A stretch of DNA of 64,000 nucleotides from Locusta migratoria (Eukaryota; Arthropoda; Insecta; Orthoptera; Acrididae). Below the pieces are notes generated by a model. That model searched no databases and had not been told where the DNA came from. It saw only the letters and a program-made list of their open reading frames with translations. Positions within the stretch are counted from its first letter, which is position 1; every line of letters starts with the position of its first letter. Made by a program: the position numbers and the translations under genes. Positions 1 to 10,000 of the stretch are shown piece by piece. Location: contig CM048744.1 of the NCBI GenBank assembly GCA_026315105.1, positions 662,349,676 through 662,413,675 of the forward strand, written 5' to 3'.

Positions 1-1976
1 TTGTTCTAATGGTAAATAAAACGGAATGTAGTTTTGGAACAAGATCCTGAACATTGGCTTTTCACGACAGCTTACTTTCTATCTGAACACCTAGAAATTT
101 GAATTGTAAAGTTTCATTTATCATATGCTCATTATGTGTAATCGCAATGTCAGCTTTTATCAAATTATGTGTTAGAAATTGTAAAAACTGAGTTTTACTG
201 TGATTTAACATAAATTTGTTTCTTTACAAACCATGAACTTATCTCTTGAACTGGATTATTTGATAGTGTGTCAATATTATGAAAAACATCCTTCACTACC
301 AAATTGGTATCATCAGGAAACAAAAATATTTTACAATCACCTGTTACACTCAAAGGCATATCATTTTTATAAATAAGAAACAACAGTCCCAAAACAGACC
401 CCTGGGGCACCCCACACTTAACTGTGTCCTATTGTGATTGCACATCATAGCCATTTTCAACACTGCAGAGAATTACCTTCTGCTGTCTGTTATTAAAGTA
501 AGAGGTGAACCAGTTGCGAGCTACTCTTCATATTGCATAATGTTCCAACTTCTGCAACAATATTTTCTGATCAACACAATCAAACACCTTTGTTAAATCA
601 AAGAAGACACCTAATGTCCATAGCCTTTTATTTAACCCATCAAGTGCCTAACATAGAAACGAAAATATAGCATTTTCAGTAATTAACCACTTATAAAACC
701 AAACTGTACATTTGACAACAAATTATGTGAACTAAAATGATCAATTAATCTTGAATATACAGCCTTTTCAATAACTTTAGAAAAAACTGATGGCATAGAA
801 ATAGGTCTATAGTTGTCTACATTATCCGTTTCTCCTTTTTTTATAAAGTGGTTTCACTGCTGAGTACTTTACTCCGTCAGGAAACTAACCATTCTGAAAG
901 GAAAAATTACAAATATGGCTTAGTACTGGGATAACATATGGAGAACAGTACTTTAGAATTCTGCTAGATACCCCATCATATCCACAAGAGTCCTTAGTGT
1001 TCAGTGATTTAATTATTGATTCAATCTCCGGAGGACCATTTTAGGTAACAGCCTCGGAAAGCCATTTTCTAACATTATTATACGATTACCTGTAGAAACT
1101 AGGGTTCTGTTTAGTTCCCCTGCTTTATTCAGAAAGTGATTATTGACTACTACACATATATCTAACTTCTCAGTAACAGCAACATTTCTACTATGCACTG
1201 ACATTATATCCTGTACCTGCTGCTGCTGCTGACCAGGCACTTCCTTCACGACTGACCAGATGGTTTCAATTTTATCCTGAGATTTTGCTATTCTTTTCAT
1301 ACCACCTACTTTTTGCCTTCTTAATGACAATTTTCAAAACCTTACAGTACTGTTTGTAATGAGCTACTGCATCTTCAGTCTGACTGCTTCTAACATTTTG
1401 ATACAATTCCCTCTTTTTCTACTTGATACTCTTATCCCCTTTGTCAGCCGTCCTAGCTGCCTGTTACTGAAAGTACCCTGTTTTGAGCATTCTATTAGAA
1501 AACAACTTTCAAACAGTGTAAGAAATGTGTTCAGGAAAGCATTATACTTATCATCTGCATTATCACCACTATAAACATCCTGCCACTCTTGTTTCTTAAT
1601 TAGGCTTAAAAAGGTCTCAATTGCAACTGGATTGACTTTTCTAAGTAGCTGATAATTATGTTTAACATTTGTTTGAGAACAAATACTTTTTAGCATCAAA
1701 ATTTGTCCATCTTGGTCTGATAGGCCATTTACTATTCTGCCGACATAGTGCCCCTCTAATAATAAAGAATGAACAAAAACTATTGTCAATAGTAGAACTG
1801 CTATTGTCTTGCACTCTTGTTGCTAAGAATACTGTTTGCATCAGGGTATATGAATTAAATAGATCTAACAGCTGACTTTTTCTTGAGCTATCACTTACAC
1901 AATTAATGTTGAAATCTCCACATACAACTAAATTTTTATACTTCCTTTCACAAAAACTCTTCCCGTCATGCAACAC
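1..1976 (-). mobile_element. LINE relic (CR1/Jockey-like), cut by the window edge
   Basis: Read on the minus strand, 1976 to about 1660 encodes the end of an apurinic endonuclease (VVCGDFNIN, then TRVQDNSSSTIDNS). About 1360-1790 is in a different frame and is the linker. The reverse transcriptase block MPQGSVLG with LFPDDTN lies at 195-410. The catalytic box reads FPDD where FADD or YADD is expected. Stops and frame changes separate the pieces, so it is inactive. The 3' end lies outside the window and the start of the endonuclease is missing. Confidence 0.8.
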
Positions 1977-2160
1977 GTGATTTACGAGACTTCATTCATC
2001 CTCTCTTTTACAAATCTGAAAAATTATATTAGGACACATAGTGAAGGATATATGATGTCATAAGTATTGAGGTGCATGAAAATGAAACTTAAATAGACAG
2101 ATATATATGAAGTCTACTTACCAGGCGAAGGAGCAGTAATAGGCAGTGATAGTAACAAAT

Positions 2161-2162
<2 letters not shown>

Positions 2163-2225
<63 letters not shown>

Positions 2226-2236
2226 AACAAACAAAC
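2163..2236. repeat. (CA)n microsatellite running into (AAAC)n
   Basis: About 29 CA units are followed by four or five AAAC units. It lies at the edge of a dispersed repeat (gctagctttcgcagcc follows) and probably spread as part of that repeat. Confidence 0.95.
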
Positions 2237-2412
2237 GCTAGCTTTCGCAGCCTAGCTGCTTCGTCAGGCAGAAGGGAAGGAGAGGGAAAAGTAAATGATG
2301 AGGGTTTTAAGGGAGTGGGTAAGGAGTCATTCCAATCCTGGGACAGGAAAAAAAGGAGGGTAAACAAATACACACCCACCCATACATTTACACAGATGCA
2401 AGTACACCTAGG
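2237..2412. repeat. unclassified dispersed-repeat body between two microsatellites
   Basis: The segment contains the inverted pair GCTAGCTTTCGCAGCC / TAGCTGCTTCG and purine-rich spacer, a layout I recall from orthopteran non-coding repeats that carry CA and GA tracts. No coding content is seen. Confidence 0.4.
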
Positions 2413-2413
2413 C

Positions 2414-2414
<1 letters not shown>

Positions 2415-2466
<52 letters not shown>
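2415..2466. repeat. (GA)n microsatellite
   Basis: About 25 uninterrupted GA units. Reading-frame translations across it are Ser/Leu repeats and are not genes. Confidence 0.95.
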
Positions 2467-2467
<1 letters not shown>

Positions 2468-2640
2468 GGGGGAGATGGACAGGAGTGAAGGATGAGGTTA
2501 ACGGAGGAGGAGATGGAACAGGAAATACATGCAAAAAGTGTATAGAGTAGATCTGTTTTGTTTCTAATATGAAACTGGAGAAACCATACACCTGGGAAAT
2601 GCCGGGTTCCACAGCTAGTTCAACAATATAATGAGTGCAG

Positions 2641-2852
2641 AAAGTGGCAGCTGGAGATGAGGTTGTATGTCTGTGAACTGTGCCTATGTAACCATGTGAA
2701 TGCTCTCATTTTCTGACAAAGGGTAATGGGCGACAGCTTAAGTGTTGTAATGTCTTTTTTATGTGCCTGTCGCAGCTCGTTGTACGTCTTTGCAGTGAGC
2801 TGTAAACCATTCTCATTATATTGTTGAATTCCAACCTGGATTTAACATTATT
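2641..2852 (+). repeat. copy of the GGCCATGGCCGATAG dispersed-repeat family
   Basis: It aligns by eye, with divergence, to the right arm of the palindrome near 51340-51555. Shared blocks are gaggttgtatg, tgtgcctgtcgcagctcg, acgtctttgca, gtgagctgtaaac and the end ttccaacctgga. It is single-armed. A second partial copy begins at about 2862. Confidence 0.65.
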
Positions 2853-2997
2853 AGAATGTGCATCTTTTTCTGGTGAAGGCTGTGGCTGAAAAGTAAGTTG
2901 CACATATATGACTGTCTTTTTTATGTGCCTGTCACAGATTGAGGGATGTATTTTCTGAGACATTATTGATAGAGCTGAAGCATTGAATTAAAATTTG

Positions 2998-3070
2998 TGG
3001 TGCGGCCGGGAATCGAACCCGGACCTCCATGCTTACTAGGCAGACGTCTTAACCGTTAGACTACCACACC
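2998..3070 (-). tRNA. tRNA-Thr(AGU)-like sequence in the left foldback arm (probably SINE-borne)
   Basis: The 73-nt sequence folds with a seven-pair acceptor stem (GGTGTGG/CCGCACC, one G-T pair), a D stem GTCT/AGAC, a loop CTAGTAA giving anticodon AGT, and a perfect T stem CCGGG/CCCGG around TTCGATT. A B-box GGTTCGATTCC is present. The anticodon stem has a C-T mismatch. Because it lies within an inverted repeat with flanking target duplications, I regard it as transposon-borne, not a working tRNA gene. Confidence 0.6.
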
Positions 3071-3280
3071 ACTAATGATTAAGGCGCCTCAGAATAGTCT
3101 ATGTACGATTACCCTCCACAACACAAACTTTAATTCAGCTTCTTTGTTCCAAAGATAATTGCCACTACTGCCAAGGCCCTCCATGCAGCGGAATAGCACC
3201 TCAGCAATGGACATGGTGGAACAATCCTGTTGTGGAGGAAAATCGTACATAGACTATTCCGAGGCGCCTTAATCATTAGT

Positions 3281-3353
3281 GGTGTGGTAGTCTAACGGTT
3301 AAGATGTCTGCCTAGTAAGCATGGAGGTCCGGGTTCGATTCCCGGCCGCACCA
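3281..3353 (+). tRNA. tRNA-Thr(AGU)-like sequence in the right foldback arm (probably SINE-borne)
   Basis: It is identical to the left copy except for one base in the D-stem region (AGAT for AGAC). It has the same CTAGTAA anticodon loop, T arm and B-box. Transcription from its internal promoter would run into the one-sided tail at 3394-3449. Confidence 0.6.
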
Positions 3354-3833
3354 CAAATTTTAATTCAATGCTTCAGCTCTATCAATAATGTCTTTGACAT
3401 ATTTGAGATGAAAATCCGTCTCAGGGATTCTTTCATTGTATTTAATTGATATTTTCTGAGAGTTGCAAACTATCCTCATTATATTATAAAATTCAAAACT
3501 GGACATGCCTCTCTGGACGGCCTCTCTTATGTCCCACAGCCCTGTGATTTCCCTTTGTTACTATTCTGTAAAGCATTTCTTTGCCAGTCCATTCCTTCTC
3601 TCTTGTGTTTATTTATCTGTTTTCTCTATTATCACATTTCTAACCGCTTAGACTCTGACATCCGAGCCTATAATAATGATGCTGCCTGAGTACAACACAC
3701 AGATGTATAATAGTTCCAGTTGTTGATGCAGCATCAAATTCTTCCCACCATCAGTTATACCCATATTTGACTCAGAATGCAGCACCTGGAGATGAGTGTT
3801 GTGTGTTTATGTAGTGTGATCAAAATGTTTAAA

Positions 3834-3912
3834 TGTTTGTACAGCTATTGTAACAAACTGCTATTGTCATCAGTTCCTAGAGTTATAATCTGTCTTAAAC
3901 TAGCCTAAGGAC
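3834..3912 (-). mobile_element. 3' part of a tRNA-derived SINE
   Basis: Read on the minus strand it matches the tail of the SINE at 58189-58384: tccttag near its start, then aggaactgatgac and ttacaa, then caaacattt. The tRNA-related head is replaced by the adjoining AC/AG microsatellite. Confidence 0.6.
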
Positions 3913-3913
3913 A

Positions 3914-3999
<86 letters not shown>
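3913..3999. repeat. compound (AC)n(AG)n microsatellite
   Basis: About 14 AC units pass directly into about 29 AG units. The AC run starts exactly where the adjoining SINE has its own short ACAACACAAACAC motif (compare 4170-4182), so the tract probably grew from a SINE seed. Confidence 0.95.
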
Positions 4000-4002
<3 letters not shown>

Positions 4003-4124
4003 GTGCCTGTAGAATTGTAAGAATGACAATATGTATCTTTTTCTGACATGCAGCTGTCACAGCTCAACAAACGTCTTTCGTCAATAGCTTGTAAATCTAT
4101 CAGAGTCAACTTCTTAGTGATTAT

Positions 4125-4275
4125 TCCATAGCTTACAAACGACTTTAACTAAGGTAAACTAATCTAAGGACAACACAAACACCCATGCCCAAGGGGGGAC
4201 TCAAACCTCCGACGGCGAATGGCTGCACGCACTGCAGCACAGCGCCCCAGCGTGCACCGCTAATCCGCCGCCGCA
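4125..4275 (-). mobile_element. tRNA-derived SINE, partial copy
   Basis: On the minus strand it contains the B-box-like GAGGTTTGAGTCCCCCC, then catgggtgtttgtgttgtcc and ttagtttacc, matching the layout of the complete SINE at 58189-58384. The far 3' end is diverged. Confidence 0.65.
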
Positions 4276-4904
4276 AACGTCTTTGTTGTGAGCTGCAAAC
4301 TATCCCCATTAAATTTTTGAATTATTATTTTATATTATGCATGTATGGAAGTATTTTAACACATTTTTATTTACAGATTATTCCTGTTTGTACAAGTAGT
4401 ATACATTAGCAACTAAGTAATAGAAGTAATAACACCAGTACAAACCACAACAAAACATTACATAATGTGACTGAACTATTGCTTTGATGTTATATAAAAT
4501 ACCTGAAGACTTCAACTCACTTAAAATTTATTGTCATGTTCTGATAAATAATAAATATTAACCATTGTATGGATAAACATAATGTTTTGGCAGAATATAC
4601 CAGTAATTTATAAGCATAATTCACTGCAGAAATCATGATCACCTTTTTTACCCTTAGAATGTTGTTTTCCTCTTTCCAGCACTTTCTTTTTTTTTTCCTA
4701 TCACAATCAGAATTCATCTGATGTAAAATATAATTGATGAAAGTTACTGCTGAGATAACATTAGAACATTTATTTTTCTGTGAATTTTGTGTAGTTCTGT
4801 TTGTCAATTTCTGGATATGGGTCTTACAGAACTGCAAATGGTCTCTGTAATCTTTTGAGTCTGCCTCAATGTAATTTGTTTCAGATGAATACCCATGCTT
4901 TTTT

Positions 4905-4910
4905 TTTATT
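4905..4910 (-). promoter_or_regulatory. candidate polyadenylation signal of the sniffer-like gene
   Basis: An AATAAA hexamer on the minus strand lies about 350 bp downstream of the stop codon and would give a modest 3' UTR. The region is A/T rich, so chance hexamers are likely. Choice is by position only. Confidence 0.25.
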
Positions 4911-5257
4911 TTTATAAGCAAATGTGATTAAATCAACCTATCATTAAAAAAACAAAAAGGCGACTTGTGGCATCAAACTACGTTAACAAAAGTACTGCAA
5001 AACACAGGTCGTAAAACGAATAGCATGTAGGGGAGAGATAATAGAGGTCGTTTCACTATAGTGAAAAGTTTGCCGAGAGGAAAATGTACAACTCTTTAGG
5101 AAGGTTGAAAATAAAGTATGGAATAAACACTTAAACTGGAATGAATCAAAATCTCAACATTTTTGGGTTGAGTTATAGAAAAAAAGACTAAACATTCTGA
5201 TCACAGAAAAAGAAAACAAATCATAATGCCAGAAAGAAACCCATTCTGAAAGACCCA

Positions 5258-5482
5258 TTACCATGGTAAAACAGTGCCATCATATTGGAGGAATGCTCCT
5301 TGATGTTCCTTGGACAATTTGAAGATTGTTTTCACTATTTCTGCAGCACTAAATTCTACTGTAAGGTCTGCTTCTTTTCCACCCATGTCTGTTTTGACCC
5401 ATCCAGGATGTAAGGTCATTACGAGTATGCCATCTGCTGCTAATTCATGGCTAATAGAACGTGTTGCTGTGTTCAAAGCAGC
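5258..5482 (-). CDS. sni: sniffer-like SDR, coding exon 5 (terminal)
   Basis: It encodes AALNTATRSISHEL, the HPGWVKTDMGG segment and the C-terminus ending QYDGTVLPW before TAA. Fly sniffer ends with a similar NYDGTPLAW. The acceptor has a strong pyrimidine tract ending ttttcag. Confidence 0.94.
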   Translation of the reverse strand, partial: AALNTATRSISHELAADGILVMTLHPGWVKTDMGGKEADLTVEFSAAEIVKTIFKLSKEHQGAFLQYDGTVLPW

Positions 5483-7020
5483 CTGAAAACAAAAGAAAAG
5501 AAAGTGTACTGTATTATAACTTTATATTGTACACTGAAGCAATTTATTTATATTTTTCATGGCGTAAGTTCATATAAGATGAAATGGCGTGAATTACTGA
5601 ATGAGTACAACAAGTGTGATGCTGTACATCCCTATGGCACCTCACACAAAACTCCATCCTGAGCATGGACTTGTGGCGTAGGTCAAGCAAATGATCAACC
5701 ATACACCGACTGAAGTGTTATATTTTTATGTTTGATCTTTGAGTTAGCTATTTTTAACAGGCAGTTCCCGCCTAGTCTCGAATGTATACGGAAGTATAAT
5801 AAAGTGCTAGTTGAAATAGAAGAGAACTGTCGTTATTTCTGTGCATACACATAATCTCCTTCAGACTCATTGAAAAAGATAGCTAATAGCCTGATTGCTA
5901 GCTGTTTGAATTGATGGGCCCATAATGTTTAACGGACATCTTCAACATAAAGGATTATGAGTGTATGGAAATATTTGATGCAGCTAACAGGTAAATAACT
6001 AGGCTGAGTCTGTGACTATAAACAATGGCAAACACGAGACAGGACTCCAGTAATATGTCAACAAATAATACTGCCTGTCATCTCATGGTGCAATTGCATA
6101 CCATGATCTATTCCCGGGCTTACATCTTATCTTACTTCATTCCACACATTTATACTGCAGCAGTTTCACTTCTGGCAAGGATAAATATTTTATTATAAAT
6201 TAATTATTCACTAAAAGTTTGAATGATTTGAATTTTATATTTCACAGTGTATCAGACATTTTCTTTGATGAAACTTCAAAAAAAATAAATGTCTAGAATG
6301 ACTTTAGAAATACATGCTTGTGGAATGAAAATTATATTTGAAGCTTGGTAGAAACAAATGTTAAAATGTGTGTAATATATTAGTTCACAAAATAAAAGAG
6401 AATCAGAAATGATAATAGGCCATTAAGACTATTATATGGCAGGAGGAGGAGAAAAAGACATTAAGAGCCTCATACCATTCCCTTCCTAACACAACAAAAG
6501 GGTTAATGTTATATTCATAAATTTCTGACAGAGGGTATGTTGTTATTTCATCTTTCAAGATATCTTTTATGATGATCTTTAAACAAGTCAGTTACTTTGA
6601 TCATGCTCAGAGTAAGTATTTTATATTATCTCTGACGGGAGCTAACTTTTCCTTTTTTTCCCCACTTTGCTCGTCCTGATGTAAAAAAAACAAAAAAAAA
6701 ACAACAGATGCGTACAGTACCTTGCTTTCTCTGTAACCGTAATATCCTCCAAAAGTGTTTCGTGACACAGAACCAAGGCCAGAGCTAATGTTGACAATGG
6801 CAGCTTTACCAATACCCAATGGAGAAGATGCATTGTGTCGTGCAGCTTTTCTCAATAGTGGTACCAGAGTCTGCAACAGTGACACCAATAATTTAGAGGT
6901 GTAATCAGTAACAGTTCACGTAGATTATAATCTGTTTTTCAGCAACTTAAAACTAAAAATTAAACCCAAAGGAATGAAATTCTACCATGCAGATGACCTC
7001 TCTAAAACACACAGACAGAC

Positions 7021-7087
<67 letters not shown>

Positions 7088-10000
7088 TCTTGCACTGTAA
7101 CATTTTTAGCTTACAATATTAAAATTACAGTAAAAAAGAAAAACAAGAATGGAACAAATTAAAACAGTACAGCTGATAGTTGTGGCTGGCTGATTGCTGA
7201 GCCATCAACACACTAAATTATCCAGTCTAAAATCTTATATTGGGGATCAAACACTTACACTAGACATAAACGTTTTATCACTCTCATACCATCAAACTAC
7301 AGACCCATTTCACTTTTGCCAGCATTCTCAAAAATTATAGAAAAGGTAATGTACAAGCAGCTTCTCAACCACTTAACCACAAATGGCATATTGTCTAGAA
7401 CACAGTTTGGATTTCTGAAAGGTTCCGATATCGAGAAGGCTATTTACACTTACAGTGAGAATGTACTTAATTCATTAGATAATAAATTGCAAGCAGCAGG
7501 TATTTTCTGTGATTTGTCAAAGGCATTTGATTGTGTGAACCATAACATCCTTTTAAGTAAATTAGAATTCTATGGGGTCATGGGAAATGCTGCAAAATGG
7601 TTCAAGTCGTACCTCACTAACAGGAAACAAAGGGTGTCAGTGCAAGTGACTAGGGAATTAGGCCAACAGTCATCATCGGATTGGGAAGAAATTACATGTG
7701 GTGTCCCACAAGGATCCATCTTAAAGCCATTGCTTTTTCTTGTGTACATTAATGATCTCTCATCAGTTACTACCAGAAGCAGAGTTCGTTTTGTTTGCAG
7801 TATGATACAAGTATTGCAATAAAGAGGACATCAAGTATAGTGATAGAAAGGTCTGCTAATGACATTTTCATGAACATTAATAAATGGTTTAAAGCCAACT
7901 CATTGTCATTAAACTTTGAAAAGACGCACTACATGGAGTTCAGAACATGTAAGAGATTTCCTGACAGCATATGCATTAAGTATGAAGAACAGCAGATAGA
8001 AGAGGTTGACAGTATTAAATTCCTGGGATTACAGCTTGATAATAAATTTAGTTGGGAGGAGCACACCACAGAACTGCAGAAACGACTCAACAAATCTGTA
8101 TTTTCAATACGAGTGTTATCAGACATAGGAGACATAAAAATAACAAAGCTTGCATACTTTGCTTATTTTCATTCCTTAATGTCATATGGTATAATATTTT
8201 GGGGTAACTCTTCAAGTCAGTCAAAAGTCTTCAGAGTCCAAAAACGTGTAATACGTATTATTTGTGGAGTAAATTCACGGACGTCTTGTAGAAGCCTCTT
8301 CAAAGAACTGGGTATATTAACTACTGCCTCTCAGTATATTTATTCCTTAATGAAATTTGTCATAAATAATATATCCCTTTTCTCAACAAACAGCTCAGTT
8401 CATACATACAATACTAGAAATAAAAATGATCTACACAAGGATTTAAAAGCACTTACTTTAGTTCAAAAGGGGTCCACTACTCAGGAACACACATTTTCAA
8501 TAATTTACCATCAAGTATAAAAAATTTAGCTACAAATAAAGATCAGTTTAAGAGGAACCTAAAAGACTTTCTAGTGGCCAACTCCTTCTACTCCATTAGT
8601 GAATTTCTAAATTGTACCAAATGATGCATGCACTCATACTATATTAGTATTATTATATTATCAGAAAAAAAAACCTTAAAAAATTGTGTATCTGTATTTA
8701 TATTATAAGTGTATGTATTTGTATTTATATTATTAGTATTATCTGTTATTCAACTTGTAAATTTTGTTTCTTGACATGTTCCACATCCACGAGGATCCCC
8801 TCAATATGGATCTACGGAACAAATAACTAATCTAATCTAAATCTAATCTCATCACCAGCAAAAATAAAGGCTATATCCTCATATAAATTTACTTCTGCCC
8901 TCTCTTTACAATAAATAAATAAACTACTAAATTAAAATGTGACATGATGACCTGTATGCTACATGTACCATCCTCTTGCCATAATATGAAGTGATGGGTT
9001 AGGAGATATTTCTTTTTGGTGCGTCAAGGTTACCTAACTTCATCTGAATGACTAATATAAGGTAGGTCGTGGCTGGAGATAGCTTCGCCAACTGTAGCTT
9101 AATGTCCTTATAGCGAACTGTTCCATATTCCACAGTAACATGACTCTTTGACTCTTCAGCAAAATGAGACCCTGCAAGGAAATGACACACTACATCACAC
9201 CATGTTCTTTGCAGGCTTCCTAGTATGCTACTTCTGCTTGCTCATTCACTAGACTATCACATACCGCAGAGTAAATAGCAGAATGATACATGTTTCTTCT
9301 CCTTGTTGGAGGAGGAACATGTGTCAAATATATTTTGCATCATTTTTTCTTCTTCTTGGTACATTTACTAAAATGCTGATAGAGTACTAATGGAATCAGA
9401 GCAGATGAGCAATGGTTTGCTCTGGAAACACCTCATCTCCTTCAGAGGTTTCTGACCTGCACAGAGCACTGCAGTAAATACACTGCATTCATTAGTAAGA
9501 CAAATCCTGAATACAAAGTCAGAGGACACGAGTCAGCAGCTGTGAGCCATCAGTGTACACTAATCTGAAACTGCAATGCCTACCTAAAATGTTATAAAAC
9601 AAATAATTAAAATTAATTCTAATTTGTTGTTCCATCTCATTTTGACTTCAGTTAATGATAATGAATTTTGCTTTTCATTTATAAACCACTAGCTGAAAAC
9701 TTCACATTGTTCAGGTATTTATTTATTCCACACTCTGCTAGTCCATCTCTTCCCCCCTAGTCTCTCTTTGTCCATCTCTTCCTCTCCATTTGCTCTGTTC
9801 ATCTCATCTTACCCCTCTCTTGGCCCACCTCTTCACCTCACCCTCTGTCCATGTCCTCGTCCTGTCTCTGTTCAACTCCGCCTCTTCACTCAGTTATCTC
9901 CTCCTCCAACCTTCTTTTCCTCTTTTTCTTGTGTCTTTTCCTGCTTGCACTAGGGTCAGTGTGGTTGACTATGGAATGGGCATGGTTAACTGTAAGGGTT

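Larger units (their letters stand above)
2961..3449 (+). mobile_element. foldback element carrying two opposed tRNA-Thr-like sequences
   Basis: Two 166-bp arms (2958-3123 and 3228-3393) are reverse complements with about four mismatches, separated by a 104-bp spacer. The right arm continues into a 56-bp extension (3394-3449) with no partner on the left. The unit is flanked by the 12-bp direct repeat TATTTTCTGAGA (2949-2960 and 3450-3461). Each arm holds a tRNA-like sequence read outward. No protein is encoded. The target duplication and one-sided tail suggest a retroposed, inverted-dimer SINE. Confidence 0.75.
2862..3510 (+). repeat. second copy of the same dispersed-repeat family, split by the tRNA-bearing foldback
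   Basis: Left part 2862-2960 (gtgaaggctgtggctga, then atgtgcctgtcacag) and right part 3450-3510 (gttgcaaactatcctcattat, then caaaactggac) are the two halves of one family copy. They become contiguous when 2961-3449 and one copy of the 12-bp duplication TATTTTCTGAGA are removed. Confidence 0.6.

Noticed and set aside
2998..3353. Two functional tRNA-Thr genes
   Set aside because: They are mirror copies within an inserted element with target duplications, and the anticodon stem has a mismatch. I list them as tRNA-like.
4517..4921. A 134-residue Lys/Asn-rich minus-strand frame downstream of the sniffer-like gene
   Set aside because: A/T-rich composition alone explains it. It overlaps the likely 3' UTR end and has no domain.
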